In this document: positions 1 through 10,966 of the stretch, in pieces
Layout: each line of letters starts with the position of its first letter
Numbering within the stretch: the first letter of the stretch is position 1
Position numbers and translations under genes: made by a program
Notes under the pieces: model-generated
Told to the model about the DNA's origin: nothing
Database searches by the model: none
The model's input: only the letters and a program-made list of their open reading frames with translations
Source: Euptelea pleiosperma
Lineage: Eukaryota; Streptophyta; Magnoliopsida; Ranunculales; Eupteleaceae
Direction of reading: 5' to 3'
DNA: 64,000 nucleotides
NCBI GenBank assembly: GCA_035048495.1
Contig: CM068553.1
Span: forward strand, 20,523,190 to 20,587,189

Positions 1-365
1 GGGTTGGGCTCAAGGGACCCCCTTTTTTGACCCCCATCTCGGCGTACCCATGTAGAAGATGAATCGATGGCTGATTTTTTGGTGGGGATGATAACCTCGC
101 CCTATAGATCACCCCAACAAAAAATCAGCCCATTCTGAAATTTCTAACCCCATCAAATGTGGTTTCAAAGTTACACGGTAAAAATCAACGGTCTATAATG
201 CTTCAGCTTCTAAACCAGTCTATGAATATCAGAATGATTTGAATTTTTGGGAGGATGATCACCTCACCATAGAGATCATCCTCACCAAAAATCAGCCATT
301 GATTCATCTTCTATGTGGGTACACCAAGATGGGGGTCAAAAAAGGGGGTTCCTTGAGCCCGACCC
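1..365. mobile_element. MITE with long terminal inverted repeats
   Basis: The first ~135 bases and the last ~130 bases are inverted copies of each other: the left end GGGTTGGGCTCAAGG matches the reverse complement of the right end (GGGTCGGGCTCAAGG), and the match continues with few mismatches through the segment around GTAGAAGATGAATC and GGCTGATTTTTGG. There is no coding capacity. The element begins at or before base 1, so no target-site duplication can be tested and the superfamily is unknown. Confidence 0.75.
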
Positions 366-719
366 ATATTTTAATGACTCACTGAGTTTACTCATGAGTC
401 ATCGTGTCAACTTGACCCGATGGACTTTTGAGTAGAGTGGAGTTTTCGGGTTAAACAATGGTTTCATTAATCTCCACTCCCTTGGTTCAAGCAAGGAAAA
501 CTAAGTGTGCACTTATACATTTTAATCGATGGCTTTCATAATAAAATTATTGCCATTTTCCCGAAAGAAAAAACAAAACAACCAAACTGAAATTGACGAA
601 GAATGGCTATGTAAATTTAGTTTAGGGGTTTTGAGGTGAAATTTGTCAAGCTATATGCAGAAGACGGTTTTAAAGGTCCTTTAGACTTTAAATTCCCATC
701 AGTGTAGTACAAGCAATTG
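366..719. other. Unassigned AT-rich sequence
   Basis: No open frame, domain, RNA gene or clear repeat is recognisable. It may be part of the copia LTR that follows, whose left boundary is uncertain. Confidence 0.4.
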
Positions 720-2033
720 TTGTTAGGACCGTAAGAGAGAGTAGATGGTCCTTTAAACTATAAAACAATACCAGATGAGTGCAACTTTTGAAGGGAATGG
801 AAGGGAAAGGGAATTGTAAAGTCACATTTTATTGTGTTGTCCAATTCCATGCCAAATGTATGTCTGGTGGTTATGTCTTAGGCCTTAGATCATATCATGT
901 AATATCGGAGAGGACAAGACAAGGCCTAAAGCCATTGAAGATCAAAGGTGAAGCTAAAAGCTACTTCAAAATCAAGAAACAAGATCAAGAAGTTTAGAGA
1001 GCCCAAAATCAAAGAAAATATGCTAGAAAGATATATGATTGGACCCAATATCCATGGGTGAGATTTTCCTCTTGTTTCAGGACTTCATGGGCATATCGGG
1101 TGCTATGCGGTCGACCGCCCATAGAGACCAATCGACCGACCTTGAGCCTGGCAGAGACCAGTCGACCACTCAGGAAGCGGTCGACCACGCAGAAAAACAG
1201 TTATGTTTTCTCAATAATTTGTCTGATCGGTCGACCGGACCAACAGACCGGTCAGTCCTGCCTGTCTAACGGTAAAAAATAAGACCATTGGACAAGGTCT
1301 CTTGGCTTATAGAGGATTCCGTCCCTAAGAGTTTAAAGACTCTTTCACAAAGTAATATCTCCGTCAATAGAAGCTCTAATAGACTCTAATCAAACCTTAG
1401 CATCCTCTAAACACTTGCTAAGTAAAATCCTTTGAAGGAGGTCCTTTGGCTTGTGAGCACATAGTAAGATCTTTGCTCAAGCCTTACCAAGCATCTTCTA
1501 GTGGAGTGTATTGGCCCTACAACTGAAGAAGAGCTTAGAGAAGCATCCTCAGGAGCTTCAATCACCTCTCAGCATTGGTATATCATTTGAGAGGTTAGTA
1601 AGTACTTATTTATTAGCCTTTTCAAAGGCATTTACTTGTACCCATTAAATATCCTTCTTTGTAAGTTGAGTGGATTCTCAACTTGAGATTGGGTGGATTC
1701 CCAATTGGATTGAGTGGATTCTCAACCGTTTTGTGCTTGGGTGGATTCCTAAGCTAAGGTGGATTCCCTTTGATCAAGTAGATTATCGATTGTTTTCGTT
1801 AGGTGGATTCATATCCATTTCATTCAATTGTAATCGATGTGACTTCAAGATTGAGTAAATAAAATTGATATCTTGACTCGAATGATTTGAGAGTGGATTC
1901 AACAAACTACTATAAAACCTTTGTGTACTCTTGCAATTGAATGCATTAATGAGATTTCATTTCTAGAATATCTTTATTTCTTGTATGATTGGATTATACA
2001 TTCCTAATCGGAAAGATTTTCAAATAGTCCTAT
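720..2033 (+). mobile_element. SIRE-like copia LTR (plus strand)
   Basis: The right end (…AGTCCTATTC, then a C/T-rich leader with CTTTAGGACTT and a PBS at 2081) matches, in the opposite orientation, the LTR/leader junction at 6781-6830, so both are 5' LTR ends of related Ty1/copia elements. The body carries a cluster of SalI-type palindromes at about 1105-1260. The left end (TGTTAGGACC near 720) is a guess. The expected plus-strand gag does not follow; minus-strand integrase sequence starts about 15-20 bases after the PBS, so this LTR is a broken remnant. Confidence 0.55.
1105..1260. repeat. Array of GGTCGACC-type palindromes in an LTR
   Basis: About six copies or variants of a palindrome with core GGTCGACC occur in 155 bases (GCGGTCGACCGC, AGTCGACCACT, GCGGTCGACCAC, TCGGTCGACCGGACC, GACCGGTC). 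Spacing is irregular, so this is a motif cluster rather than a tandem repeat. A related cluster lies in the other SIRE-like LTR at 9726-9930. Confidence 0.8.
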
Positions 2034-2080
2034 TCCTTTCCCCCTTTAGGACTTCACATAGTGATACTAGGGAATTTCAA

Positions 2081-2093
2081 TTGGTATCAAAGC
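2081..2093 (+). other. Copia primer-binding site
   Basis: TTGGTATCAAAGC matches, with one change, the TGGTATCAGAGC complement of the initiator-tRNA-Met 3' end used by plant Ty1/copia elements. It lies about 45 bases after the LTR end, as at 6781-6795 on the other strand. Confidence 0.7.
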
Positions 2094-2110
2094 TTGTCAC
2101 TCATTTTTAT

Positions 2111-2699
2111 TTAACCCGAGTGTGATCTAGTACCTTGATATGTCCATGTGAGAGGAAGGTACTTCCGTATCCAGACCACCGCTTTTAAGGTACTTCCAAA
2201 GACTGTAAAATATTTAACGTTAGGTTTAACTCCATTCCAAATCTCATAGGCTGTTTGTAAAGTTCCAGTTCTAAGATAGACACGGTTGATCGTATAACAC
2301 GCAGTATTAATGGCTTCAACCCACAAATTTCTTGCAAAGTCTTTGCTAATGAACAAGACCCTTTCCATTTCCTCGAGAGTCCTATTTTTTTCTTTCAGCA
2401 ACTCCATTTTGCTACGGTGTCTTAGCTACAGAGAATTCATGCTAATTTTCTTCACAGTACTCAATGATTTTATGATTATCGAATTCTCCTCCATTATCAC
2501 TACTAAATCTAAAAATAGACACTCCTTTCTCATTTTGCACCATTTTACAAATTTTCTTCAATTTTTCAAGTGCTTCGGATTTTTCTCTCAAAAAAGCTAC
2601 CCAAGTAAATCTAAAAAAATCATCAACTATAGTTAGGAAATACCTTTTTCCTCTAAGGCTTTCTATCCTATTAGGTCCAACAAGGTTCATATGTAACAA
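2111..2699 (-). pseudogene. Copia integrase fragment
   Basis: Two open pieces in different frames encode integrase core sequence. The first holds the start of the catalytic core (TIVDDFFRFTWVAFL) and the second acidic region (SSDNGGEFDNH). The second begins with the segment that normally follows the third catalytic residue (KEKNRTLEEMERVL, ACYTINRVYLRTG, EIWNGVKPNVKYFTVFG). Integrase inserts retrotransposon cDNA into chromosomes. This copy is frameshifted near 2420 and stops just after the conserved FG motif, at the junction with the plus-strand LTR. It is a dead remnant. Confidence 0.8.
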
Positions 2700-3526
2700 T
2701 TATAGAATTCTAGAGGTTCCAATATTTTTAACTTTTTATATGGGCTTTTAACTTGTTTTCCTTTTAAACACGAGCCACAAATGGTTTGATATTTTTTATT
2801 CAATTTAGGGACTCCTCTAATTAATTCCTTTTTATTGATCTTAGCTAAGTCCATGAAATTTATGTGCCCTAATCTTTGGAGCCAAAGTTCTATTTCATTA
2901 GTTTGTGCCATATTGCAATTTATCGAACCACAATTTTTAATAACATAGCAATTATCAAAAGTTCTATTACCTTGTATGATGACTTTATTAGATTTCTTGT
3001 CTATGATTTCACACATTTCCTTGGAGAATTTGCATATGTGGTCTTTGTCACAAATTTGACTAATACTTAGAAGATTATGTTTCAGACCATTCACACAAAC
3101 ATTTTCCATCTTTGGTATTCCTGGACCTTGAATAGTCCATTTACCAATAATCTTAGCGCTACTACTATCACCAAAGGCTACATGACCATCATGATATTCA
3201 TCAAAAGAGCAAAACTGAGACCTATCACCGGTCATGTGTTTGAAACATCCATTACCTAAACAGCATCTAGAAGTTTCACTAGCAATTAAAGCAGTGTGAA
3301 TAACCAAACATTTTTCATTTTCTTTTCTAACCCAACCTTTTATAGATGATTTATCATTAGTTTTCTTGTTGGTTAGATTTGATCTCAGAGAGGTACTAGC
3401 ATTTTCTTTTATAGATCTAGCTCTAGCATTTAAGGCAGCTACTTTAATAAGCAGTTCTTTTTCTCTGTTCAGTTTTCTGGTTCCTTCCAAAATCTGTAAA
3501 TTTTCCATTTTTTTCTTTTCCTCCAT
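2687..3526 (-). pseudogene. Copia protease and GAG pre-integrase fragment
   Basis: An open stretch of 279 codons covers the copia aspartic-protease region and the pre-integrase zinc-binding region. The protease motif, normally D-S-G-C followed by xHMTGD, reads LGNGCFKHMTGD, so the catalytic Asp is lost. Downstream are the recognisable HNLLSISQICDK and LWLQRLGHINFMDLAKI (pre-integrase His) and CGSCLKGKQ (zinc-binding Cys pair). Even if translated it could not process the polyprotein. Confidence 0.8.
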
Positions 3527-3560
3527 CTTTCTTAGAAATTCAAATTTTCTTTAAGACAAG

Positions 3561-4602
3561 ACAGTTGTATTTCATATGTCCAAGATGTCTACAGTAATGG
3601 CATAGAATATTCAAATTTTCAGATTTTTTATTTTGAAATGAAACCGTTGTAGCTTTTACAAACACTGTTTTAAAGTTAGAGGTTTTTGAAGTTCTTCCTT
3701 TATATCCAAGTTCTCTCCTATCATGGTTAGTAGGTTTTCAAGTCTGGAATTTCCTTGAATAATGTTGTTAATTAAAGTTTCATTGTTGACTTCTAATTCA
3801 TTCTTTTCGAGTCTTAACTTTATATTTTCACTTTTAAGGGCTTGTTCTCTACTCAGAATTAGCATCACTTCATTATCTTTATACTTCACATTTTGATATA
3901 GATTTTCTAATTCAATTCTTAGAGAAGTATTTTCAAAGCTTAGTTCATTTCATTCCTTTTTTCAAAAGATCACAAGATTTGTCAAGTTTAAGCTTTCTTC
4001 ATACAGATCGTTAAAAGCAATCTGAATATTTTCTTCACCCTCGTCATCACTTATATTAGTTGCAAGTACGATTTCATTATTGTTTGAGATTTGGGTCTCT
4101 GATTTTAGCAATGGTCATTAATGCTATAACATTAGACGAATCTTCTTCATCCCAAGATATGTTCATTTCCGTATCGGATTCCTCACTATCCATATCCCAA
4201 GCAGCAACGTTCATGGCTTTAGTTTTTCATTTCTTAATTCTATTGGAAGTCAGTAGAGATATGACCATAAACTCTGCATTTATAACACTTAATTTCATCT
4301 TTAGTGTTATCATCCTTTTTGTATTTGTCCATTATTTCAAAAGGTTTTTTATTCATTTGCACAAAATTTCTCCTTTGTTTCTAAAGAATTTCCTAATTTT
4401 TTTAGCAAAAATGACAACTTCTTCAATGTTCCTTGACTCGTTAGAGTCAGCTTCTCTAATTATTTTCTTAGAGGTTTTTAATGCCAATCCTTTTTTCTTA
4501 GGTGTTTGAAGTTTAAATTCAAATATTTAAATAGACCCTATTGTTTCTTCTAATTTGATTAGTTCAATATTTTTACTTTCTTCAATAGTAATTATCTTAG
4601 GG
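3561..4602 (-). pseudogene. Copia gag C-terminal part with zinc knuckle
   Basis: At 3561-3602 the minus strand encodes CHYCRHLGHMKYNC, a CX2CX4HX4C zinc knuckle as in gag nucleocapsid. Further upstream in gag are a coiled-coil-like, Glu/Lys-rich piece (3656-3889) and a frame-disrupted acidic linker (about 4060-4500; SEESDTEMNISWDEEDSS). The 4602 end (PKIITIEESK) continues the gag that breaks off at 6167 (LRSLPDRFL), which marks the insertion of the intervening LTR piece. Confidence 0.65.
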
Positions 4603-6166
4603 TGAAACTGTAAAGAATAAATTCATATTCTAGTTTGGCAAAGATTCTGTGTGACACAAAACATTCTTGTAACCGTTCCTACGAGCACCAGTGTAGCGTT
4701 GAAGATGTCGTGGTATGCATACTTCGCCAACTACGTGAAGACTAAAAGACAAAGACAACAAGAATCAGACGGTTGACAATAGGAGTCATCTGAGTAACTG
4801 CTCATTTGATCATTAAAGATCGTGCGTGCTCTCATAAGAATGTAAGTGACTTAGTCATAAGAATAGTTTTTAAATAAATAAAATATAATGGTCAAACCTA
4901 GTCAGAGGACAGACCCGAGTCTAGTCAAGATTTTGACTACAGGGGTTTGTCCAATCGATTGGACTTTCCTGCTGATCAAGCGATTGGACCCTACGGGACA
5001 GAACCTATTCCAAGTCCGGTCGATTGGATTTTCCTGATCAATCGATTGGACTCTACGGACAGAGCTCAATTCTGGGTCCGATCGATTTGATCTTCCTGAT
5101 CAATCGATTGGACACTACGGAACAGAAACTTTAAAGAGTCCGATCGATTGGACCTTTGGTACAATTGATGGATTTATGAAGGAAAAACTCATCCGTATTG
5201 GCCCAATCGATTGGACCAAGAGTACAATCGATTGGACCAAAAGTACAATCGATTGGACTATGCACGAATAGGTATTTTCAAATCCGAAATTTTAGGTTCC
5301 ACCTTCCCTACTTCTCTTATGACTCATAACTATGAATCTCTATAAATATAACCCTTCTCTGGACTTATAAAATACAAATTGACACACAGAAGAGAGTTTT
5401 ATTTATCAAGAGTTGTCCATTCGAAGAAGAAAAGTCCAAAGCTTCATTATTATTCCTTGAAAGCTTTTCTCTTTTCTTTGATCATAGCTTAGTGCTTGAT
5501 CATTTCTCAGCTTAAGTTTTCGACTTAGAATCGTAAACCTAGCAAGTCTGAGAGTACCAGTGCGTCTCAACACTATTTGAGTGACTTGGGGTTCAGGGTG
5601 TACTGAATCTTTCATCTTCAGTAGAGACTGGAGTGCTGAGAATTAAGATCGGGGTGTATTGATCGAAGGTAGGTTTGGGAGTACCAACCTGAACAAGCGG
5701 ACAAGGCTTCTTAATTAAGAGGGCGCGCGTGGATTCATAGCGTTGATTCAGAGGACGTAGACGCATCGGTAGTAGGCCTTGACTATAGTTGGAAGCTGCG
5801 TTTGCAACGGTGCTGCATAGGTAACTTCTGTTTCGTTTAATTTTCCAATTAGTGATACTTTCCGTCTGGACGTGGTCTCATGGTTTTCCTTGGCTAAGGT
5901 TTCCACTAAAAACTCTTTGTCTTATGGATGTTTGATTGTTGTTTTGCTAATTGTGTTGATTAAATCAAACGACAAAAAGATAATATACCACGGAGGTATT
6001 TTCGATTTGAGTCGGTTGAGATAATGCATTTATCAATCAACTAAAGCATGCGAGTTTATCACCTTACCTTGACCAGTAAACTTGTGTTAGGCTAGATTAA
6101 TTTTTAAATACCTAATCACCCCCCCCCCCTTTTCTAGGTATTCTTGAGTAAAAGAGAACGGACTAG
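4603..6166 (+). mobile_element. Copia-like LTR plus leader fragment inserted in gag
   Basis: The segment interrupts gag between LRSLPDRFL and PKIITIEESK. It starts TGAAACTGTAAAG and ends in a run of 11 C followed by TTTTCTAGGTATTC, the type of C-rich LTR/leader junction seen in the other SIRE-like LTRs here, so it is probably an LTR plus ~45 bases of leader lacking a PBS. It contains the ATCGATT motif array and a probable promoter (CTATAAATATAAC at about 5340). No clean TSD was found at the two ends. Confidence 0.5.
4945..5260. repeat. Array of CCAATCGATTGG-type palindromes
   Basis: Nine copies of CGATTGGA and one variant occur in about 315 bases, most as the palindrome AATCGATT. In the first half they are separated by related spacers (CTTCCTGATCAATCG, ACTCTACGGACAG), which indicates tandem-like amplification of a ~40-80-base unit. 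It lies just upstream of the putative TATA region of the LTR, as do the GGTCGACC clusters in the related LTRs. Confidence 0.85.
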
Positions 6167-6646
6167 TTATTTCAGAAACCTATCAGGTAATGATCTCAGA
6201 ATTTTCCTAACAATTTTAAGCTCTGGAATGGCTTCACCAAGACCCCACATGGAATTGATTATTTCACTTAGTTTAGTGTATAAGTTTGTGAAAGTTTCAT
6301 CCTCAGGCATTCTTATGATTTCAAATTGTGTTGTAAGCATTTGAAGCTTAAATACTTTAACTAAATTAGTTCCTTCGTGGATCATTTCCAAAATATCCCA
6401 TGCTTGTTTTACAGTTCCACATGCAATTATTCTTTTGAGTTTATCAGGTGATAAGGCACAATGTATAGCATTTAGGACTTTGTTATTATAAGTATATGAT
6501 TTCTTATCACCTATGCTCCATTCTAATTTAGCCTTAACAGTAATGGTAGTTAATTCACCGATAGTGGTTACAACAATCGTAGATGTCCATCCCATTTCCA
6601 CTGTTTCCCAAATCCTTTCATCAAGCGATTTGAGGAAAATCTTCAT
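6167..6646 (-). pseudogene. Copia gag N-terminal domain
   Basis: An open frame of 159 codons matches the N-terminal gag (UBN2-type) domain of SIRE-like copia elements, recognisable from LKSLDERIWETV, YNNKVLNAIHCALSP, KQAWDILEMIHEGT, LQMLTTQFEIIRM and KIVRKILRSLPDRF. Gag forms the virus-like particle that packages the element RNA. The start at 6646 is an internal Met; the true start would lie ~130 bases upstream, nearer the PBS. The frame ends at the insertion of the LTR fragment at 6166. Confidence 0.85.
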
Positions 6647-6780
6647 TTTAGCCTTTTAGTAGGCATAGTTAGTACCATTGAATAGAGGAGGTCTAGACAC
6701 AGAAACCCTCTTAACTCATAGCCATTCTAAGGGAACTAAGGATCACATTTGGGTTGCTAAACCCTCCCAGAGTGACATAC

Positions 6781-6795
6781 GTTCTGATACCAATT
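6781..6795 (-). other. Copia primer-binding site
   Basis: The minus strand reads AATTGGTATCAGAAC, matching the tRNA-iMet-complementary PBS of plant copia elements with one change. It sits between the LTR end (about 6806) and the gag domain at 6646, in the correct orientation for the minus-strand element. Confidence 0.75.
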
Positions 6796-7050
6796 GAAAT
6801 TTCCTTTCAATTACTATAATAAGTCCTAGAAAGGGGGTGAATAGGACAATAAAAAATTTTCTGTGGATTATGGTGTAGATTTAAAAATCAATGATCATGC
6901 AAAGCAGAAATAGATCAGTCATTCAATACGAAGTCATTCATCTACAGATACTGAAATTTATATGAGACAAGACAAGGATCACAATCACACAAGACAGGAA
7001 TTTATAGTGCTTCGGTGAACTCGCACCTACATCCATTCTCAAACACTCAA

Positions 7051-9063
7051 TGTAATGACCCTATTTCTAGCGATATTATAATAGACTTTTTATAATACTT
7101 TGAACATTATATGTATGTCATTTTAAAGGTCTCAACAATAACTTTCATCGGTATCAAGTTCGTCCAAATCGGACTTGCGAGTCAAAAGTTATTGTGTTTA
7201 GTTCTGGGCAACATTGTAAGTTTTTATATGCTATGGTTTGATATCAAAAATAAAAAAATTTGTAAAAAAAAAAAGACAATGTTCAAAATTATAGTCCCAC
7301 AATGGAAATGAGTGAAAATTTATAAGTTTTGAACCTCTATAAATAGAAGTGCTACCTTTAACTAAATACATAGTATTTGCATTCTAACCCCCGAGGCAAG
7401 AATATTTGCAAAAAAAAACCCTCAACTAAAAGAAATTCTAAAAAATTCATAGGAATTCTTAAAAATATTCAGGTCCTTTGAAAAGTTTTTGTGGGGCCCA
7501 CTGTGTTACCTCGATATTCTCGTCGTACGAGGTTCAATGATTCGGGATTCTAGCGTTTTTACGAGTAAGTACATAGTTATTTATTTTATGCCTTTATTTA
7601 TTTATTTATTTATTTATAAATGTTATTTTATTTTGGAAATAGAAGAAAATTCACAGAATATTGTAGAAAAATTCTAAAAAATTCTATTACTTTTTGGGGA
7701 AAATGTCAAAATGTTATTCTTGTTATCTGTTAAATTTTAGCAAGGAAAAATCCAAATTCTTGTATTTTCCACATGAAATGTGTAAATGAATTGATGATTT
7801 CTCTTAATCTTAAAAGCATGAAATTATGATAGATGAGGACATGTGTAATCTATTTAGTTGGATGAAATCATGCTCAAATTCATTTAAAAGGAGATATATG
7901 CGTTTTTCATCCGTTTTATGTATTCGCTTTCTGGGATATTAATAAGGCTTAAATGTTCTTATTTTTAGTTTTAAAATGCAAAAATATGAATGTTATGCAT
8001 GTAAAGATGTTTCTACAAACATTACTGTTTTATGTATATAAATACGATTAAGGACATGAATGAATAAGAACGTGATTGGGAATGTGGAATATCAGATTAG
8101 TTGGAATCAGGCGTTGTCTCATTTCTTTGAGACCCCTTGGGGTTCTAGTACCCTAAAGTATCAGGCATTGTCTTATTTCTTTAAGACCCCTTGGGTTTCC
8201 AGTCCCCTAAAAGAGAAGCTTTGTCTCATTCATGAGACCCCTCGAGTATTTATACCTAAAAGGAAATTAGGGAATCTGGAGAGAGGATACCTAATGAAAC
8301 AATTAGTGTGCACATTAGGGAGTCTACTTGTAGGCTAAAAGTGTTGACATCGTACACTAGAACCGATGGAATGTTGGTATCGGATACATTAAAATCAATA
8401 GTTTGACTGTATAGAAATGGTCACGAGTATTCTGATAAGAGAAATGTTAACTATTATGTGAGAGGTCATCCTTGTATTCGGAGTTATACGTAAATAATTA
8501 ATAGAGAATTGAGTTTTATTGAATTACATGTGAAACTCATTTGCAAATCGTATTTGTTTTAAAATAAACAAAAGCCGGTGATTTATGTGGTTTTATGCAT
8601 GAGGAATGTATACTGGGCCCTAGCTCATGTTTTACAATGTTTTGTTTTCAGCAAGGGATAAGGGGAAGTTGGTTTGATACTTCCAGCATTTCTGTTGATA
8701 GACATGTGCTAGAGACGATGTTATATTTTGTTTAATTCTTCTATCTTGTAGAAGGATACATGGAATACATAGGTCTTTTGACCGTGTAGTAACATGTAAT
8801 TGGTAGCACGATACATATATACAATGTTTTTTTTATGGGCATATTATGGTTTTGATTGAGGTGAGAGATCCTCTGACATTATTAATGTATCAATGAAATG
8901 CGTTTCATCTTATGAATTGTTTAAACAAAATGAAAAATTATTCGGTGTATTTCCGCTGCATCGTGATACTAATTTTGTTTAACTGCGTATTTGTATAATC
9001 AGATCGCGCCTCAAGATACGAGAAAGGTCGACATGACCAGATATCAAATTTGAGGGCGTGACA
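7051..9063 (+). mobile_element. Gypsy solo LTR with 5-bp TSD
   Basis: The segment begins TGTAATGACCC and ends GGGCGTGACA, giving the TG…CA ends of an LTR, and is flanked by identical CTCAA at 7046-7050 and 9064-9068. No gag-pol lies inside, so it is a solo LTR left by recombination between two LTRs. The terminal sequences resemble Tekay/Del-type chromovirus LTRs (family assignment from memory, moderate). It interrupts the copia LTR. Confidence 0.85.
8109..8272 (+). repeat. Three imperfect ~54-bp tandem repeats inside the solo LTR
   Basis: Units start near 8109, 8163 and 8216. Each holds TTGTCTCATT or a variant, then GAGACCCCTTGGG or a variant, then CCCTAAA. They lie in the middle of the gypsy solo LTR. 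Copies differ by several substitutions, and the third is shortened. Confidence 0.7.
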
Positions 9064-9725
9064 CTCAACACGAGCAATTTATTATTCTTTCAATCGTGAA
9101 TTACAACATATCCAATTGAACAGAATAAAACAACTAAGTATCCACTTAGTCTAAACTCACGAGAATCACTTCTCGCAGCACCTAGAGAGTCAACTAGGCC
9201 AGTAAAGTTAGAGGAATATCTTTTCCTCACGGATCTACGATCCACAGCTAATACCAATGAGTAAACACTCCTCAACCAAACAAGAGTTCAAGTTTTTTAT
9301 AAAGATAATTCAACTTATGGTTTTTTCACAGAGATACCTTCAGATGAATCCAAACAAGTGCTCGAATCTTCGAGGGAAGTTTCACCACGAATGCAACACT
9401 CATAGTGATGATCCTCAACAAGGTAGAATGAGGAAGCTATGTGATGAACAGAGTGTAGCATATCAAACAGTCAGAGCCTTCATAGAATGGAGCTTGAGTT
9501 GCTCAGGTGAAGCTCTCAAATGAATCAAACATCTTTAAACTCAGAAGATATCAATGAAGGAATGGGAGAAAAAGGGTATATTCTTGTTATCTTAGCTAGG
9601 GTTTAACTCCCTTTATATAAGAGGCTCTCAAAGAAGAGAAACGGACTCAAATATGCCCATGGGGATGGGCCCAAAAAGCCAAAAATTGCAAGACAAAATA
9701 AGTCAAGCAGAGATCCGATTTTCAT

Positions 9726-9930
9726 GGCGGTCGACCACTCATTTTGGCCAGTCGACTGCTCAGTGACAGAGTTCTATCCGAGAAGCGGTCAGCCGCACAA
9801 GATGGTTGGTCGGCCCTAAGGCCTCAAAAAGAAAACAACATAACAAGGGGGGCGGTCAACCGCAACATATGGCAGGTCGGTCACTCAGGGTCAGACTAGG
9901 GCGGTCGACCATTTAGGCGGTCAACTGGTC
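9726..9930. repeat. Second cluster of GGTCGACC-type palindromes
   Basis: About eight copies or decayed variants (GCGGTCGACCAC, CCAGTCGACTGC, GCGGTCAGCCGC, GCGGTCAACCGC, GCGGTCGACCAT, GCGGTCAACTGG) occur in 205 bases. Many variants differ by C-to-T or G-to-A changes. The position within the LTR, upstream of the TATA-like site on the minus strand, parallels the cluster at 1105-1260. Confidence 0.75.
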
Positions 9931-9971
9931 AGCCAGTAAGTCACTCCCGACTACAGATCATCCTTACTTCT

Positions 9972-10456
9972 CATGGCATTATTTATCAAACCTCCTGTTC
10001 ACACACACCTCAACAAAATGGGGTTACAAAGAAAAACGCCATGTTCTTGAAGTTACACGATCCCTTATGTTTGAAATGATAGTTCCCAAGGTCTTTTGGA
10101 ATGATTCTATGCTTACAGCCTGTTATCTTATTAATCGCATGCCTATGTCTATCCTACAGGGTCAATCTCCATACTTTGTTATGTTTCCAAGTAGACCTTT
10201 GTTCTCCCTTCCTCATATCTTTGCATGTGTTTGTTTTGTTCAACGTTTGGGATCAAGAGGGGACAAACTGGACCCCCGTGCCATTAAGGGTATCTTTTTG
10301 GGATACTCTTGTACCCAAAAAGGTTATCGTTGCTTTGATCCTGATTCTTCTAAACTGTTTGTTCGTCGTAATGTTACATTTTTTAGCACGTTTCTTTCTT
10401 TTCTGATGAGTGTTATGTGGATGCATTTTCTCCCCACCACTTCTGCTTCCTACTGA
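9972..10456 (+). pseudogene. Copia integrase C-terminal fragment
   Basis: The left end encodes HGIIYQTSCSHTPQQNGV, which normally leads into the third catalytic residue of copia integrase; the expected AERK after NGV reads TKKN, so the catalytic Glu is altered. Then follow FWNDSMLTACYLINRMP, KLDPRAIKGIFLGYS, TQKGYRCFDP and VRRNVTFF, the usual C-terminal integrase motifs. The frame shifts near 10060 and ends at 10456. The same motifs occur in the nested minus-strand copia, so the two elements are related. Confidence 0.8.
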
Positions 10457-10626
10457 TGATATTCAGGGTGCGACTGCTTACGTCTGTCGTAAACAGTGAA
10501 TGCCTCCTGACTCAAGTGCTCCACCATCCAGTTCGACGTCTACAGATCCTCTGATTCCATCTGTTGACCTTCTTATAGCCTTGTGCAAAGGTACTTGCTC
10601 TTGTACACAACATCCTATTTCTAGTT

Positions 10627-10928
10627 GTGTCTTTCGCTCATCTCTCTCCTTCGTATCTTGCTTTTGCTACTTCTGTTTCTATTGTGCCTATTCCAAATAC
10701 TGTCCAGGAAGCCCTTTCTTCTTCTGGATGGTGTCAAGCAATGATTGATAAGATGGAGGCTCTTCACTCAAATGACACTTGGGATCTTTTTCTTTTACCT
10801 CCTGGTAAACATGCAGTTGGTTGCCATTGGGTGTACGTGGGGGAAAATCTGAGAAGCCGTCAGATAATCCTCGAGATTCTCACCCCACTTCCCCAAAAGA
10901 TGAAGATGGATTCAACATGATAAAATCT

Positions 10929-10966
<38 letters not shown>

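Larger units (their letters stand above)
2105..6646 (-). mobile_element. SIRE-like Ty1/copia gag-pol remnant
   Basis: Read on the minus strand the order is gag N-terminus (6646-6167), a foreign LTR fragment (6166-4603), gag C-terminus with zinc knuckle (4602-3561), protease and GAG pre-integrase (3526-2687), integrase (2699-2111). This is the gag-PR-INT order of Ty1/copia; reverse transcriptase and RNase H, which should follow, are absent. Every segment carries stops or frameshifts. Its 5' LTR and PBS are at 6781-9965. Confidence 0.8.
6806..9965 (-). mobile_element. 5' LTR of the SIRE-like copia, split by a solo LTR
   Basis: On the minus strand this lies upstream of the PBS and leader. It includes a TATA-like CTTATATAAAGGG near 9610-9625, the GGTCGACC-type palindrome cluster at 9726-9930 and the LTR 3' end near 6806. 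A 2-kb gypsy solo LTR (7051-9063) interrupts it; without that insert about 1.1 kb remains. The 5' end is cut where plus-strand copia integrase begins at about 9970, so the LTR is truncated. Confidence 0.6.
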
